7,162 nucleotides of DNA from an uncultured Clostridia bacterium (lineage in GTDB: Bacteria > Bacillota > Clostridia > Oscillospirales > Acutalibacteraceae): the NCBI GenBank assembly GCA_946187095.1, contig CAMHPW010000049.1, positions 1-7,162 of the forward strand, written 5' to 3'. This document shows, piece by piece, positions 1 through 6,381 of the stretch; the stretch's first letter is position 1; each line of letters opens with the position of its first letter. The notes under the pieces are model-generated. The model was not told the origin of the DNA. It searched no databases and was given only the letters and a program-made list of their open reading frames with translations. The position numbers were made by a program, and so were the translations under genes.

Positions 1-48
1 TTCAAAAAAACGAAATTCCATCAAACTCACGTTTACAAAGTGACAAAC

Positions 49-85
49 ACGGAGTCAAAGCTGTGATTTTGACTCCGTATTTTTT
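49..85 (+). terminator. Rho-independent terminator of a gene to the left
   Basis: An 11-bp perfect stem, ACGGAGTCAAA (49-59) with TTTGACTCCGT (68-78), encloses an 8-nt loop and is followed by A and six T residues (80-85). The T-tract places it on the plus strand, so it should end transcription of a gene whose body lies outside the window. One plus-strand reading frame stops at TGA 41-43, just before the stem, and could be the tail of that gene, but too little is present to identify it. Confidence 0.8.
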
Positions 86-162
86 GCATTGACAGCTATA
101 AATGAGCAAATTTCAAGTTTTTTGTGCAGCTTTCAGATTTGCTCATCTATAGTACTATAGTA

Positions 163-251
163 ACCGTCATTGAAAATTTCCTTTTGTCATTCTGAGGAAT
201 GAAGTGACGAAGAATCTTTGCAGGATTCCTCACTTCGTTCGGAATGACGGT
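163..251. repeat. REP-like intergenic palindrome (GTCATTC...GAATGAC)
   Basis: The core at 186-248 begins GTCATTC and ends GAATGAC. Its two arms are imperfectly complementary over most of their length: the left arm carries GAAGTGACGAAGAATC, the right arm GGATTCCTCACTTCG. A flanking pair, ACCGTCATT (163-171) and AATGACGGT (243-251), is exactly complementary and offers an alternative outer stem. Sequences of this form are known as dispersed palindromic repeats in many bacterial genomes. In RNA it would fold into a long hairpin on either strand and might act as a 3'-end stabiliser or weak terminator for the glycosyltransferase transcript, which runs into it. That role is inference. Confidence 0.65.
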
Positions 252-276
252 CTTAAGTTGGTGACATTGAATTTTA

Positions 277-318
277 GGGGAGGTGGCACCGCCGCAGGCG
301 GTGGTGGAGAGGTCGGGG
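277..318. repeat. GC-rich G-run segment with short hairpin
   Basis: A perfect 7-bp stem, CACCGCC (287-293) with GGCGGTG (297-303), closes on a 3-nt GCA loop. It is flanked by G-rich runs (GGGGAGGTGG before, GGAGAGGTCGGGG after). Composition is strikingly more GC-rich than the AT-rich surroundings. It lies inside the larger inverted-repeat block and looks like a second repeat module beside the REP-like palindrome. No T-tract follows, so it is not a typical intrinsic terminator. Confidence 0.45.
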
Positions 319-409
319 ACTTGAGAATATTGTGCAGTTTCACGAAGAATTCGGAATTTGCTCATTTATAGATGAATAAATATGATTTTGACATAGACAG
401 GGGACTTTG

Positions 410-1615
410 TTATTTTTTGAGTTTTTCTTCAAGCTGCTTCAGCTTCTCGGAAAGTATGATCCTCTGTTCTCTGTTCCAGATCAGTCTTTTGATCAGCAGA
501 TCCTGCGGCAAAACTTCATGGGGAGAAATTCTGATCCGTCTTTTAGGATCAGTCAGTTTTTGGTTTTCAAGTTTTAACCTGCGGATAACGTAATCATAAT
601 AGGCAGAACAGCCCTCATGTTCTGTTGCCTGCAGGATCAGCATAAGCTGCTCATAATCTCCGGGATCGTCATAAAATTCGGCACCGTGATCTTTGATTCC
701 CAGATCATCAAACCATTCTTCTCTCAAACGGTCAAAAAGTATAGCTGCCCCTTCGTCCTGCATGGTCGTGAGATTCCAGATGCAGCGTCGCAGTGCAAAA
801 TTGATAAAATGCTTTTCATACCTGTCATAGATTCCCATATTGATCAGTTCACTGCGTACTTTCGTCACAGCATGATAGAAGCATTCCCATGAAAGATGGC
901 GTGTTTCGGTAAGGGATTGGGGATTGTTTCTTCTCTGATAGTAAAGGCAGTCGGGCAGGTATGTGATACGTTCCGCTTTCAAAAGTGATGCCATGACAAA
1001 ATACAGGTCATTCGTTGTACGCTGTTCCTGAAACTGTAAATGATTTTCTGTCACAAAACTCCGTCTGTAAAACTTGTCCCATGCCCATCCCACAAAGCAT
1101 CTGAGCGGATTGCCGTTGATATCATCCGTATTAAAAACTTTTTTGTCAGGAAGCATGGACACTCTGACGGAAGAACGATATGGTCTTACATTGCCTGTTT
1201 GTGAGTCAAACATACTGGAAGCGAAAACACAAATATCTGTCTGATATTCTTCACTGGTCTCATAGGCTTTTTGCAGCAGATTGGAGGCAGCATAGTCATC
1301 AGCATCGGGAAAATAGAGATATTTGCCGGATGCCCTTTCCATTCCGACATTACGGGCTTTGCCTGCATTGGTATTTTCCTGATCAATGCAAATGATCCTT
1401 CTGTCAACGCCTGCGTAATCCTGAATAATAGAAAGAGAATCATCAGTAGAACCGTCATTGACACAGATGATCTCAATTTCTTCCAGCGTTTGTGAAATAA
1501 GACTGTCCAGACACTTTGGCAAAAATTCGGCGGCATTATATACCGGAAGAACCACCGAAACGACAGGAGACTGTATTTCCGTAGTTTTCAATAATTCCTT
1601 TTTTTCGTAATTCAT
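410..1615 (-). CDS. Family 2 (GT-A fold) glycosyltransferase
   Basis: A predicted cytoplasmic or membrane-associated enzyme that moves a sugar from a nucleotide-sugar donor to a cell-surface glycan, lipid or protein; the acceptor cannot be told. The 401-residue product opens its catalytic domain with VSVVLPVYN (about residues 19-27), then VNDGSTDD (52-59, donor binding). PDADDY (103-108) takes the place of the usual metal-binding DxD, and NDLYF (202-206) is at the position of the ED-type catalytic acid/base motif. The C-terminus (about 380-401) is Lys/Glu/Leu-rich and may form a short coiled coil. No transmembrane segment or signal peptide is evident. The frame is open up to 1690, but ATG at 1615 is chosen because an SD sequence lies 8 nt upstream and a consensus promoter sits inside the longer reading, at 1649-1677. 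It is transcribed divergently from the peptidase operon as an apparently single gene, with no obvious link to it. No neighbouring polysaccharide genes are present to narrow the pathway. Confidence 0.9.
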   Translation of the reverse strand: MNYEKKELLKTTEIQSPVVSVVLPVYNAAEFLPKCLDSLISQTLEEIEIICVNDGSTDDSLSIIQDYAGVDRRIICIDQENTNAGKARNVGMERASGKYLYFPDADDYAASNLLQKAYETSEEYQTDICVFASSMFDSQTGNVRPYRSSVRVSMLPDKKVFNTDDINGNPLRCFVGWAWDKFYRRSFVTENHLQFQEQRTTNDLYFVMASLLKAERITYLPDCLYYQRRNNPQSLTETRHLSWECFYHAVTKVRSELINMGIYDRYEKHFINFALRRCIWNLTTMQDEGAAILFDRLREEWFDDLGIKDHGAEFYDDPGDYEQLMLILQATEHEGCSAYYDYVIRRLKLENQKLTDPKRRIRISPHEVLPQDLLIKRLIWNREQRIILSEKLKQLEEKLKK

Positions 1616-1623
1616 AGTATCAG

Positions 1624-1630
1624 CCTTTCT
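1624..1630 (-). promoter_or_regulatory. Ribosome binding site fixing the glycosyltransferase start
   Basis: On the minus strand AGAAAGG lies 8 nt before the ATG at 1615. The upstream in-frame ATGs at 1636 and 1690 lack a comparable site, and the one at 1690 lies upstream of the promoter -35 box. Confidence 0.7.
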
Positions 1631-1648
1631 ATACATAGTTCCGTCAAT

Positions 1649-1677
1649 ATTATATTTTATATCAAGAAAAATGTCAA
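1649..1677 (-). promoter_or_regulatory. Consensus sigma-A promoter of the glycosyltransferase gene
   Basis: Reading the minus strand, TTGACA (1677-1672) and TATAAT (1654-1649) are both perfect matches to the housekeeping consensus and are separated by exactly 17 bp. Transcription should start near 1642, giving a leader of about 27 nt before the ATG at 1615. A T-rich stretch lies in the spacer. The perfect match suggests strong expression unless a repressor acts; no operator is obvious. Confidence 0.85.
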
Positions 1678-1733
1678 TCAATGGAATCACTCACATTACG
1701 CAGGCAGGAGTAACAATATCAGCAGCCAAGACA

Positions 1734-1762
1734 TTGACAAAAGTGTTGAAACATTGTACAAT
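1734..1762 (+). promoter_or_regulatory. Near-consensus sigma-A promoter reading toward the peptidase operon
   Basis: TTGACA (1734-1739), a 17-bp spacer and TACAAT (1757-1762) match the housekeeping consensus with one mismatch. It lies about 20 bp upstream of the decayed IS607-type TnpA start, so it was probably that gene's promoter. It is now the best promoter candidate for the peptidase-ABC operon, which would have a leader of about 150 nt. The weaker TTGACA at 1872-1877 has no acceptable -10 box. Confidence 0.75.
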
Positions 1763-1764
1763 GT
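1751..1764. promoter_or_regulatory. Perfect 14-bp palindrome over the -10 box (candidate operator)
   Basis: ACATTGTACAATGT is identical to its reverse complement and covers the whole -10 hexamer (1757-1762). A dimeric protein bound here would block RNA polymerase. It could be a repressor site for the operon or an end-binding site of the transposase whose remnant follows. No regulator gene is in the window, so the binding protein is unknown. Confidence 0.45.
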
Positions 1765-1784
1765 ATTCATAAAGAAGTGAGTTT

Positions 1785-1898
1785 ATGGGAAATTACAACC
1801 CAAAAAAATTTGTCGGAATGACAGGTGTTTCAGGGACATTACAGAGATGGGATGGGGATATTGGAAGTCTGTTGACAAGCAAACTTTGTCACAACTGA
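1785..1898 (+). pseudogene. Remnant of IS607-type transposase TnpA (N-terminal HTH)
   Basis: A 37-codon frame starting at ATG 1785 reads MGNYNPKKF, then TGVSGTLQRWD (residues 13-23), then ends at TGA 1896. From memory of the family, IS607-type TnpA serine recombinases begin with a MerR-like DNA-binding helix-turn-helix containing YxPKxF and GVSVKTLQRWD, followed by an NRRYYT segment. The fragment matches the first two blocks, with one residue missing in the GVS-TLQRWD stretch, and loses similarity after RWD. The full protein is about 200 residues, so the recombinase catalytic domain is gone and no TnpB partner is nearby. A purine-rich GAAGTGAG lies just upstream as a ribosome site, and a strong promoter sits before that. 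A short functional DNA-binding peptide cannot be excluded, but decay by deletion is more likely. Confidence 0.7.
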
Positions 1899-1922
1899 TG
1901 TGTAAAAGAAAGGATGTAGCCT

Positions 1923-3893
1923 ATGCGAAAAAAAATGCTGCCGATCCTGCTGGCACTGGCAATATTGTCTTGTTCTGCCTGCAGCGAAGTACCTTCAATG
2001 CCTGAATTGAAAACGTCAAAAAATACTCCTCCAAGACCGAGTGCCGAAGAAAACTACTACGGCAATATCAACTATGATTATCTTTCACAGGGGCAGATAC
2101 CATACGGACAGGACAGATACGGCTTCTATGACAATGTTTTCGATGAAATGGAACGCTGTGTCTGTGATATTATTGACCGTTGTGTAAAAAGCGATCCCGA
2201 AAGCGGCTCATTTGAGGAAATGGTCAGGGAAATATATTCTCAATACATGGATGCGGATGCCCGAAATGAAGCAGGGGCGGATATTCTGCTGCAGGGTGCC
2301 TATATGGTCGAGTCATGCAGCACGGTTGACGAATTGGTGAGTACAATGGGCTTTCTGTATCGGAACTATGGTGTGAGTTCATTTTTCAAGCCTGATGTCA
2401 TGGCTGACATACTGGATACTTCTGTCAATACGATGTATCTGATGAATATGAATACATTGGGCAATATGAAGGAAAATTTCACAAGAACTGATGCAGGTCC
2501 CGAAGAAATCGGAAAATTTGTTGACAATACTCTGAAAGCCGTGAAAGTCGAACCTGATGAGGCGAAACAAAGGGCTAAGAATGTCGTCAGGCTGATCAAT
2601 GAGATCATGCTTGCCACGATGGATTCCGATGAAATGTCCGATATGGAAAAGCATACAAACGTATATGACAGAGAAAGGCTGGGATCACTTTTCAGCAATG
2701 TCGATACGGACAATATGCTCCGTGCTTTCGGATTTGATACGGACAGATGCATTGTCTACGATGAAGGGCAGGCTGCAAAGATCAATGAACTGCTGATACA
2801 GGAAAATATGAGAGAACTCAAGGATTATATGATATCCTGTATCATGTATGAATACATCAGAGTACTGCCGCCTTCCTATTCGGAGAGTTTTTCCTCTTTG
2901 AGCGACTTTGAAAAAGATGCTGATGATGATGCCAAGCGTTTTGTATGCGATATTTTGGATATGGAAGTAGGCGTGATTTACGGGCGTGAAATATGCACAG
3001 ATGAACTGATGGACACAGTCAGTAAAATGGTATCACAGATTCAGGATTCCTGCCGTGAGCTTATCAGGAACTGCGAAAGACTTTCCGATGACGCAAAAGA
3101 AAAATATATCAGAAAAATGGACAGTATGTCTGTACTGCTTGGCTACAACAAAAATATGACTTCGCCGTTCACGGTCACTCCCGCACGAAACGGCGGAAAA
3201 CTGATCGAAAATGTGATCGCCATCAAGAGCGGACGAAAACAGAAACTGATCAGCAGTGTCGGCAAGGCACCCGACAAGAGCGAATGGCAGATGCCTTCCA
3301 TTGAAGTGAATGCCACTTATTATCAGCTTGACAATAAATTTGAGATTCCTGCCGCAGTCATGTCGAAAGCCTTTTTTGATCCTGCCGACAACGAATATTA
3401 TAATCTCGGAAAAATAGGCTATGTAATAGGGCATGAAATGAGCCATGCATTTGACTCAAACGGATTCCAGTATGATGAAAAAGGCAATTACAACACGGAG
3501 TGGCTGTTGGAAGAAGACCGTGAACGATACCGTCAGCTTATGGACAAAGCAACGGAATATTATAATAATGTTAAACTGTTGGATATGTACAATATCAAGG
3601 GAAATGTGACACTTGCCGAAAATTTGGCTGATCTTTCGTCTGTGCAGTGTCTTCTGAATATAACGGATGACGAGGAGAATCTGCGTCATATGCTTGAGGG
3701 CATAGCAGTACAGTGGGCATCTCTTACCATTGTCAAAAATCTTGTAAAAGATATCAACAATGAGATACACAGTCCCAACGAGGCAAGAGTCAATGCAGTT
3801 GTTTCCTGCATGGATCAGTTCTATGGAGTCTATGATGTCAAAGAGGGCGACAAAATGTATGTTGCCCCCGAAAACAGAGTAAAGGTATGGTGA
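1923..3893 (+). CDS. Lipoprotein M13-family zinc metallopeptidase (neprilysin/PepO-like)
   Basis: A predicted secreted, lipid-anchored endopeptidase cleaving peptides outside the cytoplasmic membrane. The 656-residue product starts with a lipoprotein signal: KK, a hydrophobic stretch (residues 6-15), and cysteines at 17 (ILSC) and 20 (CSAC), either of which could be lipidated. The N-terminal M13 domain begins near residue 44, with a family-like NYY...IP pattern. The catalytic part has the substrate-binding NATYY (463-467), zinc motif HEMSH (H504, E505, H508) followed by FD, third ligand E566 in ENLAD with D570, and H616 and R622 in HSPNEAR. These match neprilysin H583/H587/E646/D650/H711/R717 in order and spacing, so the enzyme should be active. 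The usual NGG after ENxAD is replaced by LSS. The protein is slightly shorter than typical family members of about 630-750 residues. ATG 1923 is chosen for AAAGGA 8 nt upstream. It is the first gene of a tight cluster with an ABC permease and ATPase, suggesting a shared job. The substrate is unknown. Confidence 0.92.
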   Translation: MRKKMLPILLALAILSCSACSEVPSMPELKTSKNTPPRPSAEENYYGNINYDYLSQGQIPYGQDRYGFYDNVFDEMERCVCDIIDRCVKSDPESGSFEEMVREIYSQYMDADARNEAGADILLQGAYMVESCSTVDELVSTMGFLYRNYGVSSFFKPDVMADILDTSVNTMYLMNMNTLGNMKENFTRTDAGPEEIGKFVDNTLKAVKVEPDEAKQRAKNVVRLINEIMLATMDSDEMSDMEKHTNVYDRERLGSLFSNVDTDNMLRAFGFDTDRCIVYDEGQAAKINELLIQENMRELKDYMISCIMYEYIRVLPPSYSESFSSLSDFEKDADDDAKRFVCDILDMEVGVIYGREICTDELMDTVSKMVSQIQDSCRELIRNCERLSDDAKEKYIRKMDSMSVLLGYNKNMTSPFTVTPARNGGKLIENVIAIKSGRKQKLISSVGKAPDKSEWQMPSIEVNATYYQLDNKFEIPAAVMSKAFFDPADNEYYNLGKIGYVIGHEMSHAFDSNGFQYDEKGNYNTEWLLEEDRERYRQLMDKATEYYNNVKLLDMYNIKGNVTLAENLADLSSVQCLLNITDDEENLRHMLEGIAVQWASLTIVKNLVKDINNEIHSPNEARVNAVVSCMDQFYGVYDVKEGDKMYVAPENRVKVW

Positions 3894-3897
3894 TAGT

Positions 3898-6369
3898 ATG
3901 ATAAGAGCAAAATTGGTACTGCGTAACGTCATCGGCAAACCGCTGAGGTCTTTTATTATCATACTGTCTCTTGCGGCAGCAGCCTTTGCGGCACTGTTCT
4001 GCATTGCAGGTATCCATTCCGCAAAGAATGATCTGAAAGACTTCTTTGCCGCCAACTACGGTGATATGGATATCCTGATCATGTCAGGCAATATCAGGAT
4101 CACTGAAAACGATCTGCCGTCAGGCAGTAAAATACTTACGGAAGTTGACGGCAATATCAGTGAGACGATCCCGAACAGCCGTTATGTCAACTATGTCAAT
4201 CAGATACAGATCACAGTGATCGGCATCGATACGCAGGCAGCCTATGAGGCAAAAATGTTGGCAAGTCCCTATCCTACGGAAAACGGCATTACCATGACAG
4301 AAACGCTGGCGGCTCAGCTTGGCAAAAAAAAGGGTGATATTTTCACTTTCTACGGTGACGGAAATGTCAGATATGACCTTGAGATACTGGAGATCGCACC
4401 GCCTTCCCGATATCTCAGCATGAGGCAGTCGTCTATTCTTGTCACTCCCGAACTGTGCAATCAAATTGCAGGCAACAGAGAAGGAACGGCTACGATTGCC
4501 TATGCAGACATACCCGATGGTCAGGTGAAGGATGTGATCGATATGATCCTGAACGAATACCCTGATCATATCTGCATGGGTACGGCTTCCGCCGATTCAG
4601 ACGAGACAATGAACAGTATGCTGAATATCTATTATCTGATATTTGCAGTCGTATTTCTCATGATATGCTTTATTGTCGTGTCCATGTCAAAGCATATTGT
4701 CAATGAGAGAATGTCCGTGATCGGTATGTTGAGAAGTATCGGCGGCAGTATTGCAGGTACAGGTGCTTTGCTGATGTGTGAAAGTGCCTTTTACGGTCTG
4801 TGCGGCGGTGTATTGGGTACACTTTTGTATCTGCCGTTCAGAAGCAGCAGTATGCTCTCTCTTTTCATGCCTGCCAATGTCGGCGATATGAAAGAACATT
4901 CGGACGGTATCAATTTTCTGACGATCATGCTCGTGATTCTGGGCGTTGTCCTGATACAGTGCCTTTTCTCCGCAGCCGCCATCGTCAAAGCTGCCAAAGT
5001 GCCTGTAAGAGATATTATTTTCGGCACAAAAGATACCGTTTATCTTCCGTCAAAATCATTTACAATTGTCGGGGCGGTCATGCTTGCAGTCGGAATGATT
5101 ATCCATTTTCTCATGTCGGATTTTCTCTTTTCCGTATTGGCGGCATTTCTGACAATGATCGGTGCAGTCCTGCTGTTTCCGCAGGTCGTTGTATGGGTAT
5201 CAAAGGCACTTTGTATTCTCTTTGCAAAGCTGAACAAGCCTGTTGCAAAATTAGCCGCCAAAGAAATTGCCACTACCAAAAGCAGTATATCTTCCGCACA
5301 GCTTTTGCTTTCGGCATTGTCACTGACAATTGCCATGTTTGTGATATCGGCTTCACTTCTCTCCATGCTTGCCAGCCCGAGCTATACAAGTGATATCATC
5401 ATTACGGAGCCTGAACAGGAAAGCAGCATTTACGATTACATAGCCGACAGCATTGACGGCGTAACTGATGCTGAAAAGCTGTATTTCAAGAGGATCATGG
5501 GCGAAAGCAAGGCAAAAGTCAATGATACGGAACGTGAACTTACGGTGATCGCCCTGAATGACGGCGGATACAAATATTTCAGGGGAATCAGCCGATATCC
5601 CGAAAGTCTTGCCGCAGATGAAATTGCCGTTGATAAAGTCCTTGCTTCCAAAATGGGGATCAAAGTCGGTGATACTCTCAAACTTGGTTTGAAAATAGAA
5701 AGCTATCTTCCCGCAGAATTCCAATTCCGTGTAAAATCCCTGATGGATGCAGGCAAATTCAATTATTACGGCAATACTGTCATGATCAATCCCGACACCT
5801 ATAAAAAAATCTATTTTGACGAGCCGACGATGGTACTTGTAAAAACTTCTTCAGGCATGGTTTCAGATGTCTTTGGTACAATGCTTGCTACATTGCCCGA
5901 TTCGCCTGACCATTTCATGACAATGGAGGATTATACCGCACAACAGAAAACAAGTATGGACAGCATTATGAGCATACTCTATGCTGTGATCGCACTCGGC
6001 ATTGCACTTTCCGTCATGGGCACTTTCAGCAATATGCTGATGGGCTTTGAACATTCCAGACGAAAGTACGCTGTTTATTATTCCTCGTCCATGAGCAAGG
6101 AAAAACTGAAACAATTGATCATCTGGGAAACGATGCTGACAAGTGCCGTTTCTGCGATTGCCTCTGTCATATTCGGACAACTGTTTTTGGCTGTCGTGCA
6201 AAAAGCTCTTTCCGGACTTAATATGAGCATTCCGTTGGAATCACCGCTTCTGTATGCAGTGATTTTTGCTGTCATCATGTTCCTGCTGCTTTTGCCGGTC
6301 GTCATAAAGCCCGTCAGAATGTTATCCAAAATGGATATCGCCGAAGAAATCAAGACAAGTGCAGATTGA
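3898..6369 (+). CDS. FtsX/MacB-type ABC transporter permease, ten transmembrane helices
   Basis: Membrane subunit of a type VII-like ABC system, 823 residues. Predicted helices are at about 18-39, 244-263, 289-312, 340-360, 388-406, 410-428, 469-490, 690-710, 746-767 and 784-804. Two large extracytoplasmic domains follow helix 1 (about 40-243) and helix 7 (about 491-689). Each FtsX core has the charged cytoplasmic stretch seen in the family: NERMSVIGMLRSIG (269-282) and the more divergent HSRRKYAVYYSS near 719-730. The extracellular domains share a MacB-like segment (GITMTETLAAQLGKKKGD at 130-147; EIAVDKVLASKMGIKVGD at 575-592), indicating internal duplication. The start is 4 bp after the peptidase stop, with GGTGA overlapping that stop, so translation is probably coupled. 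Such proteins transmit ATPase motion across the membrane for lipoprotein extraction, peptide or antibiotic efflux, or hydrolase control; which applies here is unknown. The topology is also close to BceB-type permeases, but those have one large extracellular domain and nearby two-component genes, neither seen here. Confidence 0.9.
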   Translation: MIRAKLVLRNVIGKPLRSFIIILSLAAAAFAALFCIAGIHSAKNDLKDFFAANYGDMDILIMSGNIRITENDLPSGSKILTEVDGNISETIPNSRYVNYVNQIQITVIGIDTQAAYEAKMLASPYPTENGITMTETLAAQLGKKKGDIFTFYGDGNVRYDLEILEIAPPSRYLSMRQSSILVTPELCNQIAGNREGTATIAYADIPDGQVKDVIDMILNEYPDHICMGTASADSDETMNSMLNIYYLIFAVVFLMICFIVVSMSKHIVNERMSVIGMLRSIGGSIAGTGALLMCESAFYGLCGGVLGTLLYLPFRSSSMLSLFMPANVGDMKEHSDGINFLTIMLVILGVVLIQCLFSAAAIVKAAKVPVRDIIFGTKDTVYLPSKSFTIVGAVMLAVGMIIHFLMSDFLFSVLAAFLTMIGAVLLFPQVVVWVSKALCILFAKLNKPVAKLAAKEIATTKSSISSAQLLLSALSLTIAMFVISASLLSMLASPSYTSDIIITEPEQESSIYDYIADSIDGVTDAEKLYFKRIMGESKAKVNDTERELTVIALNDGGYKYFRGISRYPESLAADEIAVDKVLASKMGIKVGDTLKLGLKIESYLPAEFQFRVKSLMDAGKFNYYGNTVMINPDTYKKIYFDEPTMVLVKTSSGMVSDVFGTMLATLPDSPDHFMTMEDYTAQQKTSMDSIMSILYAVIALGIALSVMGTFSNMLMGFEHSRRKYAVYYSSSMSKEKLKQLIIWETMLTSAVSAIASVIFGQLFLAVVQKALSGLNMSIPLESPLLYAVIFAVIMFLLLLPVVIKPVRMLSKMDIAEEIKTSAD

Positions 6370-6374
6370 GGAGG
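6369..6374 (+). promoter_or_regulatory. Perfect AGGAGG ribosome binding site of the ATPase gene
   Basis: AGGAGG sits 7 nt before the ATG at 6382 and its first base is the last base of the permease stop codon. It is the strongest SD in the window, which would let the last gene of the operon be translated well and make excess ATPase for a dimer. Confidence 0.8.
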
Positions 6375-6381
6375 AATTACT

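Larger units (their letters stand above)
96..371. repeat. MITE-like composite repeat block with 17-bp terminal inverted repeats
   Basis: Positions 96-112 (CTATAAATGAGCAAATT) are an exact inverted copy of 355-371, so 276 bp are bounded by terminal inverted repeats. A further right-end-like copy at 137-152 differs from the 356-371 end at one base. Both right-end copies are preceded by TGTGCAG (123-129 and 331-337), as if a right-hand segment had been duplicated with about 208 bp between the copies. No transposase is encoded and I see no clear target-site duplication, so a mobilised non-autonomous element is an inference. The 72-codon minus-strand frame crossing the block (147-365) is read from repeat sequence and is not considered a gene. 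The rest of the 1-409 gap holds only the terminator to the left. Confidence 0.55.

Noticed and set aside
1..43. Possible C-terminal tail of a plus-strand gene ending at TGA 41-43
   Set aside because: Only about 13 codons are present. The terminator at 49-85 makes a gene end here plausible, but the frame cannot be confirmed or identified.
147..365. 72-codon minus-strand open frame
   Set aside because: It is read through the REP-like palindrome and GC-rich repeat; the peptide has the look of translated repeat DNA, with no SD and no family resemblance.
388..416. Plus-strand TTGACA, 17 bp, TATTTT that could drive an antisense RNA into the glycosyltransferase 3' end
   Set aside because: The -10 box is only a partial match in AT-rich DNA, and nothing supports an antisense transcript.
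1872..1900. Second TTGACA close to the peptidase gene as its promoter
   Set aside because: No acceptable -10 hexamer lies 16-18 bp downstream; the upstream promoter at 1734-1762 is much better.
3456..4055. 199-codon minus-strand open frame across the peptidase-permease junction
   Set aside because: It is antisense to two well-supported genes, lacks recognisable motifs and is explained by codon bias of the sense frames.
4800..5393. 197-codon plus-strand open frame inside the permease gene
   Set aside because: It is an out-of-frame shadow of the permease, low in hydrophobic segments, rich in Cys/Arg/His, with no family features.
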